Made by a program: the position numbers and the translations under genes
Notes under the pieces: model-generated
Seen by the model: only the letters and a program-made list of their open reading frames with translations
What the model was told of the DNA's origin: nothing
The model's database searches: none
Assembly: GCA_031285605.1 (NCBI GenBank)
Contig: JAITVW010000100.1
Coordinates: forward strand, 1-5,323
Reading direction: 5' to 3'
DNA: 5,323 nt
DNA from: Fusobacteriales bacterium
Lineage (GTDB): Bacteria > Fusobacteriota > Fusobacteriia > Fusobacteriales > Leptotrichiaceae
In this document: one piece after another, positions 1 through 5,323 of the stretch
How the letters are laid out: each line of letters starts with the position of its first letter
Numbering within the stretch: the stretch's first letter is position 1

Positions 1-567
1 AAAAAGAAGACAGATGTAACGCTGGCAAACGGGATAGTGCATTATTTTCAGGAAAAATACGGAAAAGAGATGGTTCCGAGATTTTACAACAGACTTGATA
101 TGGATACTTCCGGACTGATAATAATAGCGAAAAACAGTTTTGCACAGGCATTTTTACAAAATTTCGGCGATGTAAAAAAATATTACATGGCTTTGGTACA
201 CGGAATAGTAAAAGAAGAAATTATAAATATCGAAAAGCCTGTAGCAAGAGTGAGGGATAACTTAAGAAGACAGATCCTCGATGAAGGACAGTATGCAAAA
301 ACAGCGGTAAAAACTATAAAAAGAAATGAAGAAAAAAATGTAACTTTAGTAGAGTGTGAACTTTTTACAGGAAGAACCCATCAGATAAGAGTACATTTGT
401 CTAATGAAGGTTATCCGATACTGGGGGATAAACTTTACGGGAATATGAACGATACTGTAAAAAGACAGATGCTTCATTCTTATAAGGTGAGTTTTATACA
501 CCCCGGGACAAAAGAAAGAAAAGAGCTGGAAATAGTAATGTATGATGATATGAAAGAGTTTATGTAA
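1..567 (+). CDS. RluA-family RNA pseudouridine synthase, 5'-truncated by window edge
   Basis: This is the C-terminal 188 residues of a pseudouridine synthase of the RluA/RluC/RluD family, which isomerises specific uridines in rRNA or tRNA in the cytoplasm. The reading frame is open from base 1, so the true start lies upstream; the GTG at 37 is internal, because the preceding codons already give family-like sequence (TLANGIVHYF). The catalytic motif NRLDMDTSGL is visible, with the catalytic aspartate at bases 97-99 (visible residue 33), followed by the family pattern IIIAKN. The second hallmark, GRTHQIRVHL, begins at visible residue 124 (base 370) and leads into YPILGDKLYG. The frame ends at TAA 565-567. 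Whether an N-terminal S4 domain was present cannot be seen, and the target uridine cannot be assigned, so no gene symbol is given. Family assignment is firm; the specific paralogue is unknown. Confidence 0.95.
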   Translation, partial: KKKTDVTLANGIVHYFQEKYGKEMVPRFYNRLDMDTSGLIIIAKNSFAQAFLQNFGDVKKYYMALVHGIVKEEIINIEKPVARVRDNLRRQILDEGQYAKTAVKTIKRNEEKNVTLVECELFTGRTHQIRVHLSNEGYPILGDKLYGNMNDTVKRQMLHSYKVSFIHPGTKERKELEIVMYDDMKEFM

Positions 568-651
568 AAATATTTTTAGTATGAGTGTAAAATAAAGCTT
601 CGTAAGAAGAATTTTGGTAAAGGAATAGTTGGAATAACAGGAGGAATGATA

Positions 652-1278
652 ATGAGAGTGATAGCAATTAACGGGAGTCCGCATAAAAACGGAAACACTT
701 ATGAAAGTCTGGCTGTAGTAACAGGAGAGCTGGAAAAGCAGGGAATCGGGACAGAAATTGTGCATATAGGCAGTAAAGTAATAAGAGGCTGTACAGGGTG
801 CGGCTATTGTCAGAAAAATGAGGAAAATAACTGTGTTTTTAATGATGATGCTGTTAATGAAACAGCATTGAAAATGGCTGGGGCAGATGGTATAATTCTG
901 GGTTCTCCGGTTTATTATTCAGGAATTGCCGGAACAATGAAGTCTTTTCTGGACAGGGTTTTTTACTCGAAATCAAAATATTTCAGATATAAAGTGTGTA
1001 CGGCAGTTGCTGCAGTAAGACGTTCAGGAGGTGTGGATACCTTTCATCAGCTGAATAATTATTTTAATCTTGGAGAAATGGTAATAGTTCCTTCACATTA
1101 CTGGAGTGTCATACATGGAAGAAGACCCGGGGAGGTTCTTCAGGATGAGGAAGGAATTCAGACTTTGCGTGAAGCAGGAAAAAGCATGGCGTGGCTTATG
1201 AAAAGTCTGGATCATGCAAAAAATGCAGTAGAGAAACCTGAAAAAGAAGAGAGAAAATGGACACATTTTATAAGATAA
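652..1278 (+). CDS. Flavodoxin-fold NAD(P)H-dependent oxidoreductase with four-cysteine (iron-sulfur flavoprotein-like) motif
   Basis: This 208-residue protein belongs to the NADPH-dependent FMN reductase / flavodoxin-like superfamily, soluble enzymes that bind FMN and pass electrons from NAD(P)H or ferredoxin to an acceptor. The N-terminal strand and phosphate loop read VIAINGSPHKNGNT (residues 3-16), the usual FMN phosphate-binding pattern. GSPVYYSGIAG (84-94), followed by MKSFLDR, is the second family signature. Between them lies C47-x2-C50-x2-C53-x7-C61, resembling the compact cysteine motif that holds a 4Fe-4S cluster in iron-sulfur flavoproteins; cluster binding is inferred. I chose the ATG at 652 because AGGAGG (639-644) lies 7 nt upstream of it, whereas the ATG at 646 would be only 1 nt from that site; using 646 would add Met-Ile. 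The gene begins about 80 nt after the pseudouridine synthase stop, with no convincing promoter between. The substrate is unknown. Confidence 0.88.
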   Translation: MRVIAINGSPHKNGNTYESLAVVTGELEKQGIGTEIVHIGSKVIRGCTGCGYCQKNEENNCVFNDDAVNETALKMAGADGIILGSPVYYSGIAGTMKSFLDRVFYSKSKYFRYKVCTAVAAVRRSGGVDTFHQLNNYFNLGEMVIVPSHYWSVIHGRRPGEVLQDEEGIQTLREAGKSMAWLMKSLDHAKNAVEKPEKEERKWTHFIR

Positions 1279-1305
1279 GAAGTTAATTTTTAACACTATG
1301 GAGAT

Positions 1306-1344
1306 AAAAAACGGAGATTCTTTATACCCGATTCTCTTATTTTT
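1306..1344 (+). terminator. Imperfect bidirectional intrinsic terminator after the flavodoxin-fold gene
   Basis: The arm at 1313-1320 (GGAGATTC) pairs with 1330-1337 (GATTCTCT) around a 9-nt loop, giving seven pairs including one G-U wobble and one internal T-T mismatch. An A-run at 1306-1311 and a T-run at 1340-1344 flank the stem, so on the + strand the RNA would end in a U-rich tail, and the same structure could work on the - strand. It lies about 30 nt after the TAA of the oxidoreductase gene and upstream of the rplS promoter, which is where a terminator is expected. The stem is weak and imperfect, so the call is tentative. Confidence 0.45.
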
Positions 1345-1391
1345 CAATGGTTTTAAAAGAAAAACAGAAAAAGGAAGAGTTTAAAAAGAAC

Positions 1392-1420
1392 TTGAAAAAA
1401 ATTCATGAATGTGTTATGAT
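1392..1420 (+). promoter_or_regulatory. Predicted sigma-70-type promoter of rplS with extended -10
   Basis: TTGAAA at 1392-1397 (-35, five of six consensus bases) is followed after exactly 17 nt by TATGAT at 1415-1420 (-10, five of six). The -10 is preceded by TGT, an extended -10 TGn element. Transcription would start near 1427, leaving a leader of about 73 nt before the TTG start of rplS. The position between a terminator-like hairpin and rplS fits an independent strong promoter for a ribosomal protein gene. Confidence 0.75.
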
Positions 1421-1438
1421 ATTGTGTATTGTAAAAAG

Positions 1439-1476
1439 GGCATTCCGCTTTTATAAACAGTTATAAAATGAATGTC
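1439..1476 (+). promoter_or_regulatory. Long hairpin in the rplS 5' leader, candidate autoregulatory element
   Basis: The leader folds on paper into a two-part hairpin. The outer stem pairs GGCATTC (1439-1445) with GAATGTC (1470-1476), seven pairs with one G-U wobble. The inner stem pairs TTTTATAA (1449-1456) with TTATAAAA (1461-1468), eight perfect pairs closed by a 4-nt ACAG loop. A 3x1 internal loop separates the two stems. The hairpin has no U-tract, so it is not an obvious terminator, and it ends 10 nt before the GGGAGG ribosome binding site. Many ribosomal protein operons are controlled by binding of the product to such a leader, and an L19 leader RNA is known from Bacillota; whether this one belongs to that family cannot be judged here. 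Confidence 0.5.
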
Positions 1477-1499
1477 ACGTAAAGAAGGGAGGAAATTTC

Positions 1500-1850
1500 T
1501 TGAAAGAGAAATTAATCGAGCTTGTAGAAAAAGACCAGTTGAAAACAGACATACCTAATTTTAAGGCAGGAGATACTATTGCAGTTCATTATAAGGTAAC
1601 AGAGGGAAACAAAGAAAGAATACAGGTCTTTGAAGGTGTAGTTATAAGAGTATCTGGTGGAGGTATTTCTAAGAATTTTACTGTAAGAAAAGTTTCATCA
1701 GGAGTGGGCGTAGAAAGAATTATGCCTATTAATTCTCCACTGATTGAAAAAATAGAAGTTAAGAGAATCGGTAAAGTAAGAAGATCCAGACTATATTATT
1801 TAAGAGAATTATCAGGAAAAGCTGCTAGAATTAAAGAAATCAGAAAGTAG
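1500..1850 (+). CDS. rplS: 50S ribosomal protein L19 (bL19)
   Basis: The 116-residue product is full length for bacterial L19 (about 115 residues), a large-subunit protein located near the 30S-50S interface. Recognisable segments are [17 protein letters not shown] (residues 17-33), [13 protein letters not shown] with the following glycine-rich turn SGGG (about 39-55), [15 protein letters not shown] (60-74), and the basic C-terminal part [21 protein letters not shown]. The start is TTG at 1500: GGGAGG (1487-1492) lies 7 nt upstream, and the encoded [10 protein letters not shown] matches the usual beginning of the protein, so no ATG is needed. A strong promoter and a structured leader precede it, and an intrinsic terminator follows 3 nt after the stop, so it appears to be mainly a single-gene transcript. 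It lacks the common rimM-trmD neighbours on the left side shown here. Confidence 0.98.
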   Translation: MKEKLIELVEKDQLKTDIPNFKAGDTIAVHYKVTEGNKERIQVFEGVVIRVSGGGISKNFTVRKVSSGVGVERIMPINSPLIEKIEVKRIGKVRRSRLYYLRELSGKAARIKEIRK

Positions 1851-1853
1851 CTC

Positions 1854-1882
1854 AAGGCTAGCAAGTCGGCTAGCTTTTTTTT
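1854..1882 (+). terminator. Strong intrinsic terminator of rplS
   Basis: AAGGCTAGC (1854-1862) pairs with GCTAGCTTT (1869-1877), nine pairs including one G-U, around a 6-nt loop AAGTCG, and the T-run continues to 1882 (eight consecutive T). It begins 3 nt after the rplS TAG. This is a textbook Rho-independent terminator. Only 25 nt separate its end from the lepB start codon, so lepB must rely on readthrough or on a promoter overlapping this element. Confidence 0.92.
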
Positions 1883-1887
1883 ATAAA
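1859..1887 (+). promoter_or_regulatory. Possible weak lepB promoter overlapping the rplS terminator
   Basis: TATAAA at 1882-1887, at the end of the terminator T-run, matches the -10 consensus at five of six positions. A poor -35 (TAGCAA, 1859-1864, three of six) lies 17 nt upstream inside the terminator stem. Transcription would start about 14 nt before the lepB ATG, just enough to include the AAGGCGG ribosome binding site (1895-1901). AT-rich sequence makes such boxes common by chance, so this is only a candidate explanation for how the downstream genes are expressed. Confidence 0.25.
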
Positions 1888-1907
1888 TCACATGAAGGCG
1901 GTCATAT

Positions 1908-3392
1908 ATGAATTTAGTATTATGGGGTGTATTCTATGTCATTCTGACAGGGATATTACTTTACTTTTTTATAAAGGAAAAAGCTATAGTTGAGTGGTTA
2001 AAAGAAAAAGAAAAAAATATTGCGGACAGACTGGTATCAAAAGGTGATCCCGGCAAAATGAAAAAGACTGCCGATATAATAACAGCAGTACATATCATTA
2101 TTCTGGCACTTTTATTTTGGAAAATAATGGATTCCGGTCAGGATCTGGATTTTTCATTTAAAAGAAATATAATTATGGTTGTTTTTGCACTGAATGCCGG
2201 TGTGCTGATTCTGAGAAAGAAGCAGGAATGGGCTTTTGTAGTGAATGCTCTTCTTCTTGTACTGGGAAGACTTATGATGGACATGCAGGGGATATATCTC
2301 TATTCGTATCTGGCACTGGGGTGTGTCTTATTTTTTGTGGAAATATACCTTTATCAAAGTCAGATATTTGAAGCGGTGCACTTAATAGAGACTAGTATTA
2401 CTGCTGTGGTTATCGTACTTCTTATACAGAATTTTTATCTGGGGAATTTTATGATTCCTACAGGCTCAATGAGACCGACAATAATCGAAAATGACAGATT
2501 TTTTGCCAATATGATATCATATAAATTTCAAGATCCTAAACGCGGGGATATTATTGCATTTAAAGAGCCTAAGGACAACAAGCTTCTTTATACCAAAAGA
2601 CTTGTGGGACTTCCGGGAGAGACATTAAGTATAGATGATAACGGAGAGCTTGTTATTAATAATAATGTAATAGAAATGAAAGCTCACTTAATAGGACAGG
2701 GAAAGAAAGATCTTACAGTAACTAACGAGGGTCTTGTAGTTATTCTGCAGAATGGTTACGACAAACGTACCGGGACAGTGTATGACGAAGTAATAAATTT
2801 TAAGACAAATCTTGAGGGAAAAGAAGGAATACCTGTACAGACAGATAAAAAGGGAATTCTTTTTTCCGACGGTGAGATGCTGGATACAAGAGTATTTTAC
2901 AGAAAAGAAGGTTTTCTTGGTTTTGCAGGTAAGATATATATACCTAAAAAAGACGATGTAATAACACTGGGTAAAATATATAAAATGATAATAGAACAGG
3001 AAATATCTACACAAAGCTATGTAATAAACTATGTGGAAGTACCTTTGGAAGAAATAACGGAACAAGTAAAAGCAGGTAAAAAATTTACAGATATATTCTA
3101 TAATACCGATAATTTCAGAACAACCGGCGAGACATATATTTATACCCTTAATGTAAAGGGAAAAGACGATACGGTTATGAATATACTGGATTTTAGATAT
3201 AATAAAGATACTATGAATTTACTCCTTGCAGGTCAGGAGATTACGCTTACACATGATTATTACTTCGCAATGGGTGATAACAGCAGTGACAGTGATGACT
3301 CGAGATATTGGGGTTATGTACAGGACAGCAGAATAAAAGGGAAACTTTTATTTAGATTCCTTCCTGTAACCAAGTTCGGGATCGTAAAATAA
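1908..3392 (+). CDS. lepB: Signal peptidase I, enlarged, with six predicted membrane segments
   Basis: This 494-residue protein is a type I leader peptidase (family S26), which cuts signal peptides from exported proteins at the outer face of the cytoplasmic membrane. The catalytic serine is Ser187 in IPTGSMRPT, the general-base lysine is Lys230 in YTKRLVGLPGE, and box E reads MGDNSSDSDDSRYWG (455-469). Hydrophobic segments lie near residues 2-22, 55-74, 87-102, 108-124, 129-149 and 160-178. The basic loops at 23-54 and 103-107 suggest an outside N-terminus, which puts the catalytic domain outside as required. Typical enzymes have one or two membrane segments and about 180-325 residues. Here about 225 residues also separate Lys230 from box E, including YIPKKDDVITL (345-355), a type of extension I recall from large Bacteroidota signal peptidases. 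The ATG follows AAGGCGG by 6 nt. The gene heads a tightly packed run of four genes. Confidence 0.95.
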   Translation: MNLVLWGVFYVILTGILLYFFIKEKAIVEWLKEKEKNIADRLVSKGDPGKMKKTADIITAVHIIILALLFWKIMDSGQDLDFSFKRNIIMVVFALNAGVLILRKKQEWAFVVNALLLVLGRLMMDMQGIYLYSYLALGCVLFFVEIYLYQSQIFEAVHLIETSITAVVIVLLIQNFYLGNFMIPTGSMRPTIIENDRFFANMISYKFQDPKRGDIIAFKEPKDNKLLYTKRLVGLPGETLSIDDNGELVINNNVIEMKAHLIGQGKKDLTVTNEGLVVILQNGYDKRTGTVYDEVINFKTNLEGKEGIPVQTDKKGILFSDGEMLDTRVFYRKEGFLGFAGKIYIPKKDDVITLGKIYKMIIEQEISTQSYVINYVEVPLEEITEQVKAGKKFTDIFYNTDNFRTTGETYIYTLNVKGKDDTVMNILDFRYNKDTMNLLLAGQEITLTHDYYFAMGDNSSDSDDSRYWGYVQDSRIKGKLLFRFLPVTKFGIVK

Positions 3393-3824
3393 ATGGAGGT
3401 TTTAATTTCCGAAAAAATAAAAGATTATGATAATATAATAAAAATTCATAATCTTTATTTTGATAATAAATGGCAGCCAAATGATATTGAGAATATGAAC
3501 AGGACAGAAAATTACGGTTTTATAGTTATTAAGAAAGATAATGAAATAGCGGCTTATTTAATTTCATACGACACTTTGGACAGCATTGATCTGTTTGAGA
3601 TAGCTGTAGACAGCGGTTATCAAGGACAGGGAATGGGAACAGTACTTCTGAAAACATTATCTGACAAAAACCGTAACAGGGACATATTTCTGGAAGTAAG
3701 TGAAGATAATGAAAAAGCACTTTTATTATACAAAAAAAATAATTTTAAGAAAATTTCTTTAAGAAAAAATTACTATAAAGACAATAAAAGTGCTATAATA
3801 ATGGTGAGGAAATATGATAATTGA
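3393..3824 (+). CDS. rimI: RimI-like GNAT N-acetyltransferase
   Basis: The 143-residue product is a GCN5-related acetyltransferase that uses acetyl-CoA. It closely resembles RimI, which acetylates the N-terminal alanine of ribosomal protein S18: IAVDSGYQGQGMGTVLL (70-86) contains the acetyl-CoA pyrophosphate loop, LEVSEDNEKALLLYKKNNF (100-118) and RKNYYKDNKSAIIM (124-137) follow the RimI pattern to the end. Glu101 and Tyr113 align by spacing with the catalytic Glu103 and Tyr115 reported for Salmonella RimI. The start ATG directly abuts the lepB TAA. No good Shine-Dalgarno precedes it; instead GGAGG (3395-3399) overlaps the start codon, so expression probably depends on ribosomes finishing lepB. 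The next in-frame ATG (3495) would remove the first strand of the fold, so 3393 is preferred. The exact substrate is inferred, since GNAT paralogues can differ. Confidence 0.85.
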   Translation: MEVLISEKIKDYDNIIKIHNLYFDNKWQPNDIENMNRTENYGFIVIKKDNEIAAYLISYDTLDSIDLFEIAVDSGYQGQGMGTVLLKTLSDKNRNRDIFLEVSEDNEKALLLYKKNNFKKISLRKNYYKDNKSAIIMVRKYDN

Positions 3825-4287
3825 ATTTTTAGAAAGTAAAAGGGTAATTAAAAGCTGGGAAATAGCGGATTATCTTGAAAAAAACGAAGTATATCTGACA
3901 CATTCCATGCTGAAAAAATTTACAGAATTAGCATATGAACTTGAAAACAGTACTGATAAAAATTTTTATGAGAAACTGTCAGAAATAAAACTGGATATGA
4001 AAAAGTCTAAAAAAGACAGAGGAACAGAGCTCATAGAAAAAATAGAAAGAATGAAAATGCCGGTATATTCTGATACTTTAAGAGAATTTGAAAAAAGAAT
4101 ACGGAAAATAAAAAACAGTCAAATAAGTGTCAAATATCCCAGAGAACTTGAAGGAGGAGAAAGTCTGCTGGAAATAAAGCTGAAAGATTACAGGGATGTG
4201 AAAGAATCACTGGACAGCTTAAATAAAAACAGAGAGATTATTGAAGAAATAATGAGAATTTTTGAAAACGGTATTTGGGAGGAGTAA
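3814..4287 (+). CDS. Unrecognised charged, mostly helical 157-residue protein
   Basis: I do not recognise this protein family. It is very rich in Lys and Glu, has no cysteine, no signal peptide and no membrane segment, so it is probably cytoplasmic. Most of it looks helical. An N-terminal stretch IKSWEIADYLEKNEVYLTHS (12-31) has the spacing of a helix-turn-helix, and near residues 104-130 a short strand, a GG turn (ELEGGES) and a second strand (LLEIKL) precede a final helix. This order loosely recalls the DNA-binding and C-terminal parts of ParB-like proteins, but no diagnostic motif is present. The gene overlaps the end of rimI by 11 nt, with GTGAGG just upstream of its ATG, and its stop lies 2 nt before the branching enzyme start. 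The tight packing and regular codon use support a real gene. Confidence 0.8.
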   Translation: MIIEFLESKRVIKSWEIADYLEKNEVYLTHSMLKKFTELAYELENSTDKNFYEKLSEIKLDMKKSKKDRGTELIEKIERMKMPVYSDTLREFEKRIRKIKNSQISVKYPRELEGGESLLEIKLKDYRDVKESLDSLNKNREIIEEIMRIFENGIWEE

Positions 4288-4289
4288 GT

Positions 4290-5323
4290 ATGAGAGGATA
4301 TTTTAGTATGATTCTTCACGCTCATTTGCCTTATGTTAGGCATCCGGAATATGAAGAATTTTTAGAAGAAGACTGGCTGTATGAAGCAATAAGTGAAACT
4401 TATATTCCTTTATTAAATATGTTTGAAAACCTTACAAGGGATAAAATTCCCTGGAGTATCACAATGACTATGTCAGGCACTCTTTCAAACATGTTAAATG
4501 ACGAGCTCCTAAGATCAAGATATGAAGTAAGTCTTAATAAGTCGCTGGAATTATGCAGGCTTGAAGTAGAAAGGCTGAAAGATCAAGAGGAACTCCTGAA
4601 TGTAGCTAAATTCAACTTAAGCTTTTTTGAAAGTGCAAAAGAAACATTTCTGAGATATAACGGAGATTTGATAAAAGCATTTAAAAGGTTTCAGGATAAT
4701 GGAAATCTGGAGATTATACCTGTAGCTGCCACTCACGGCTTTCTTCCATTTATGAGAGACTTTCCCGAAGCAGTAAATGCGCAGATATTAATGGCAAAAG
4801 AGGACTATAAAAATAATTACGGAAGAGACCCAAAAGGAATATGGCTTTCTGAGTGCGCTTATTATCCCGGACAGGATAATTATCTTGAAAAAAATAATTT
4901 GAAATATTTTATAGTAGATGCTCACGGTATTATGTTCAGTTCTCCGAAACCTTTGTATGGAGTATATGCCCCTGTTTATACACCTAATGGTGTGGCTGCT
5001 TTTGCACGGGATCTGGAGTCTTCGGAACAGGTATGGAGTTCGGAAATAGGTTATCCCGGTGACGGAATTTACAGGGAATTTCATAAGGATGCAGGATATG
5101 AGCTGGATTATGACTATGTAAAGCCATTTTTGCACAGTGACGGAGTAAGAAGAAATATAGGCATAAAATATTACGCTATTACTGACAAAAACAGCGGGGA
5201 GAAAAGAGTGTATAATCCTAATGCTGCATATGACAGAGCTAAGGAGCATGCACATGACTTTGTAAACAACAGGTCAAAGCAGATAAGACACCTAAAATCT
5301 CTTATGAGAATGAGAGAACCTAT
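4290..5323 (+). CDS. GH57 1,4-alpha-glucan branching enzyme, 3'-truncated by window edge
   Basis: The frame from ATG 4290 stays open for 344 codons to the window edge. It encodes the N-terminal part of a glycoside hydrolase family 57 branching enzyme, which cuts an alpha-1,4-glucan chain and re-attaches it by an alpha-1,6 bond in glycogen synthesis. Signatures in order are LHAHLPYVRHPE (9-20), EEDWLYEAISETYIPLL (26-42), ATHGFLP (147-153), WLSECAYYPG (185-194) and ARDLESSEQVWSSEIGYPGD (239-258) followed by YREF. Glu188 (bases 4851-4853) aligns with the GH57 catalytic nucleophile. The general-acid aspartate, near residue 353 in characterised homologues, and the C-terminal helical domain lie beyond the window. 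The usual WLPEC is WLSEC here. GGGAGG (4277-4282) lies 7 nt before the start, inside the end of the preceding gene. The family is unrelated in fold to the classical GH13 GlgB, so I leave the symbol empty. Confidence 0.93.
   Translation, partial: MRGYFSMILHAHLPYVRHPEYEEFLEEDWLYEAISETYIPLLNMFENLTRDKIPWSITMTMSGTLSNMLNDELLRSRYEVSLNKSLELCRLEVERLKDQEELLNVAKFNLSFFESAKETFLRYNGDLIKAFKRFQDNGNLEIIPVAATHGFLPFMRDFPEAVNAQILMAKEDYKNNYGRDPKGIWLSECAYYPGQDNYLEKNNLKYFIVDAHGIMFSSPKPLYGVYAPVYTPNGVAAFARDLESSEQVWSSEIGYPGDGIYREFHKDAGYELDYDYVKPFLHSDGVRRNIGIKYYAITDKNSGEKRVYNPNAAYDRAKEHAHDFVNNRSKQIRHLKSLMRMREP

Noticed and set aside
598..609. Small hairpin CTTC-GTAA-GAAG between the first two genes
   Set aside because: The stem is only four pairs with no proper T-run, so it is too weak to call a terminator, and no promoter with correct spacing was found in 568-645.
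646..651. ATG at 646 as the start of the flavodoxin-fold protein
   Set aside because: It lies only 1 nt after AGGAGG; the ATG at 652 has the normal 7-nt spacing and gives the usual short N-terminus before the first strand.
346..765. Open frame of 139 codons on the - strand
   Set aside because: It spans the end of the pseudouridine synthase and the start of the flavodoxin-fold gene, has odd composition rich in Phe, Tyr, Ser and His typical of an antisense shadow, and no family resemblance.
1282..1294. Inverted repeat GTTAA-TTT-TTAAC after the flavodoxin-fold gene
   Set aside because: Five AT-rich pairs with a 3-nt loop and no following T-run are expected by chance in this composition.
1093..1347. 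Open frame of 84 codons on the - strand
   Set aside because: It is antisense to the well-supported flavodoxin-fold gene and its composition is that of a shadow frame.
1451..1467. Direct repeat TTATAAA spaced 10 nt in the rplS leader, possible operator
   Set aside because: Both copies are explained by the inner stem of the leader hairpin, so a separate protein-binding site is not needed.
2688..3065. Open frame of 125 codons on the - strand inside lepB
   Set aside because: It is rich in Tyr, Phe and Cys as expected from reverse reading of Lys-rich codons, and lepB is certain here.
4788..5255. Open frame of 155 codons on the - strand
   Set aside because: It lies opposite the branching enzyme, whose conserved motifs run through the whole stretch on the + strand.

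Overview
The window is an AT-rich bacterial chromosomal segment with every supported gene on the + strand. The coding style (many AGA, AAA and ATA codons, purine-rich GGAGG ribosome binding sites), the character of the L19 protein and the presence of a GH57 branching enzyme suggest a member of the Fusobacteriota, perhaps the Leptotrichia/Sebaldella group. That placement is inferred from memory of the families and was not tested by a search. I see no insertion sequence, CRISPR array, tRNA, rRNA or phage gene. The region reads as ordinary core genome with some unusual details.

Layout: (1) Positions 1-567 hold the 3' part of an RluA-family pseudouridine synthase gene, cut by the window edge. (2) Positions 652-1278 encode a flavodoxin-fold oxidoreductase with a compact four-cysteine motif, followed by an imperfect bidirectional terminator-like hairpin near 1306-1344. 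(3) A strong extended -10 promoter (1392-1420) drives rplS (ribosomal protein L19, TTG start at 1500). Its leader of about 73 nt contains a 15-bp imperfect hairpin just before the Shine-Dalgarno. rplS ends in a strong intrinsic terminator (1854-1882). (4) From 1908 to the right edge, four genes are packed with almost no spacing: a large signal peptidase I with six predicted membrane segments, a RimI-like protein N-acetyltransferase that starts on the base after the lepB stop, an unrecognised charged 157-residue protein that overlaps rimI by 11 nt, and a GH57 1,4-alpha-glucan branching enzyme that runs off the window.

How the genes fit together: rRNA or tRNA pseudouridylation, L19, and RimI-type acetylation of a ribosomal protein all concern the ribosome, while lepB serves protein export. 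The last four genes look like one translationally coupled operon, yet their products belong to different pathways, so this appears to be a housekeeping cluster rather than a single dedicated system. The points most worth a second look are the structured rplS leader, the enlarged polytopic signal peptidase, the unidentified gene between rimI and the branching enzyme, and the way lepB is transcribed from a gap of only 25 nt after a strong terminator.
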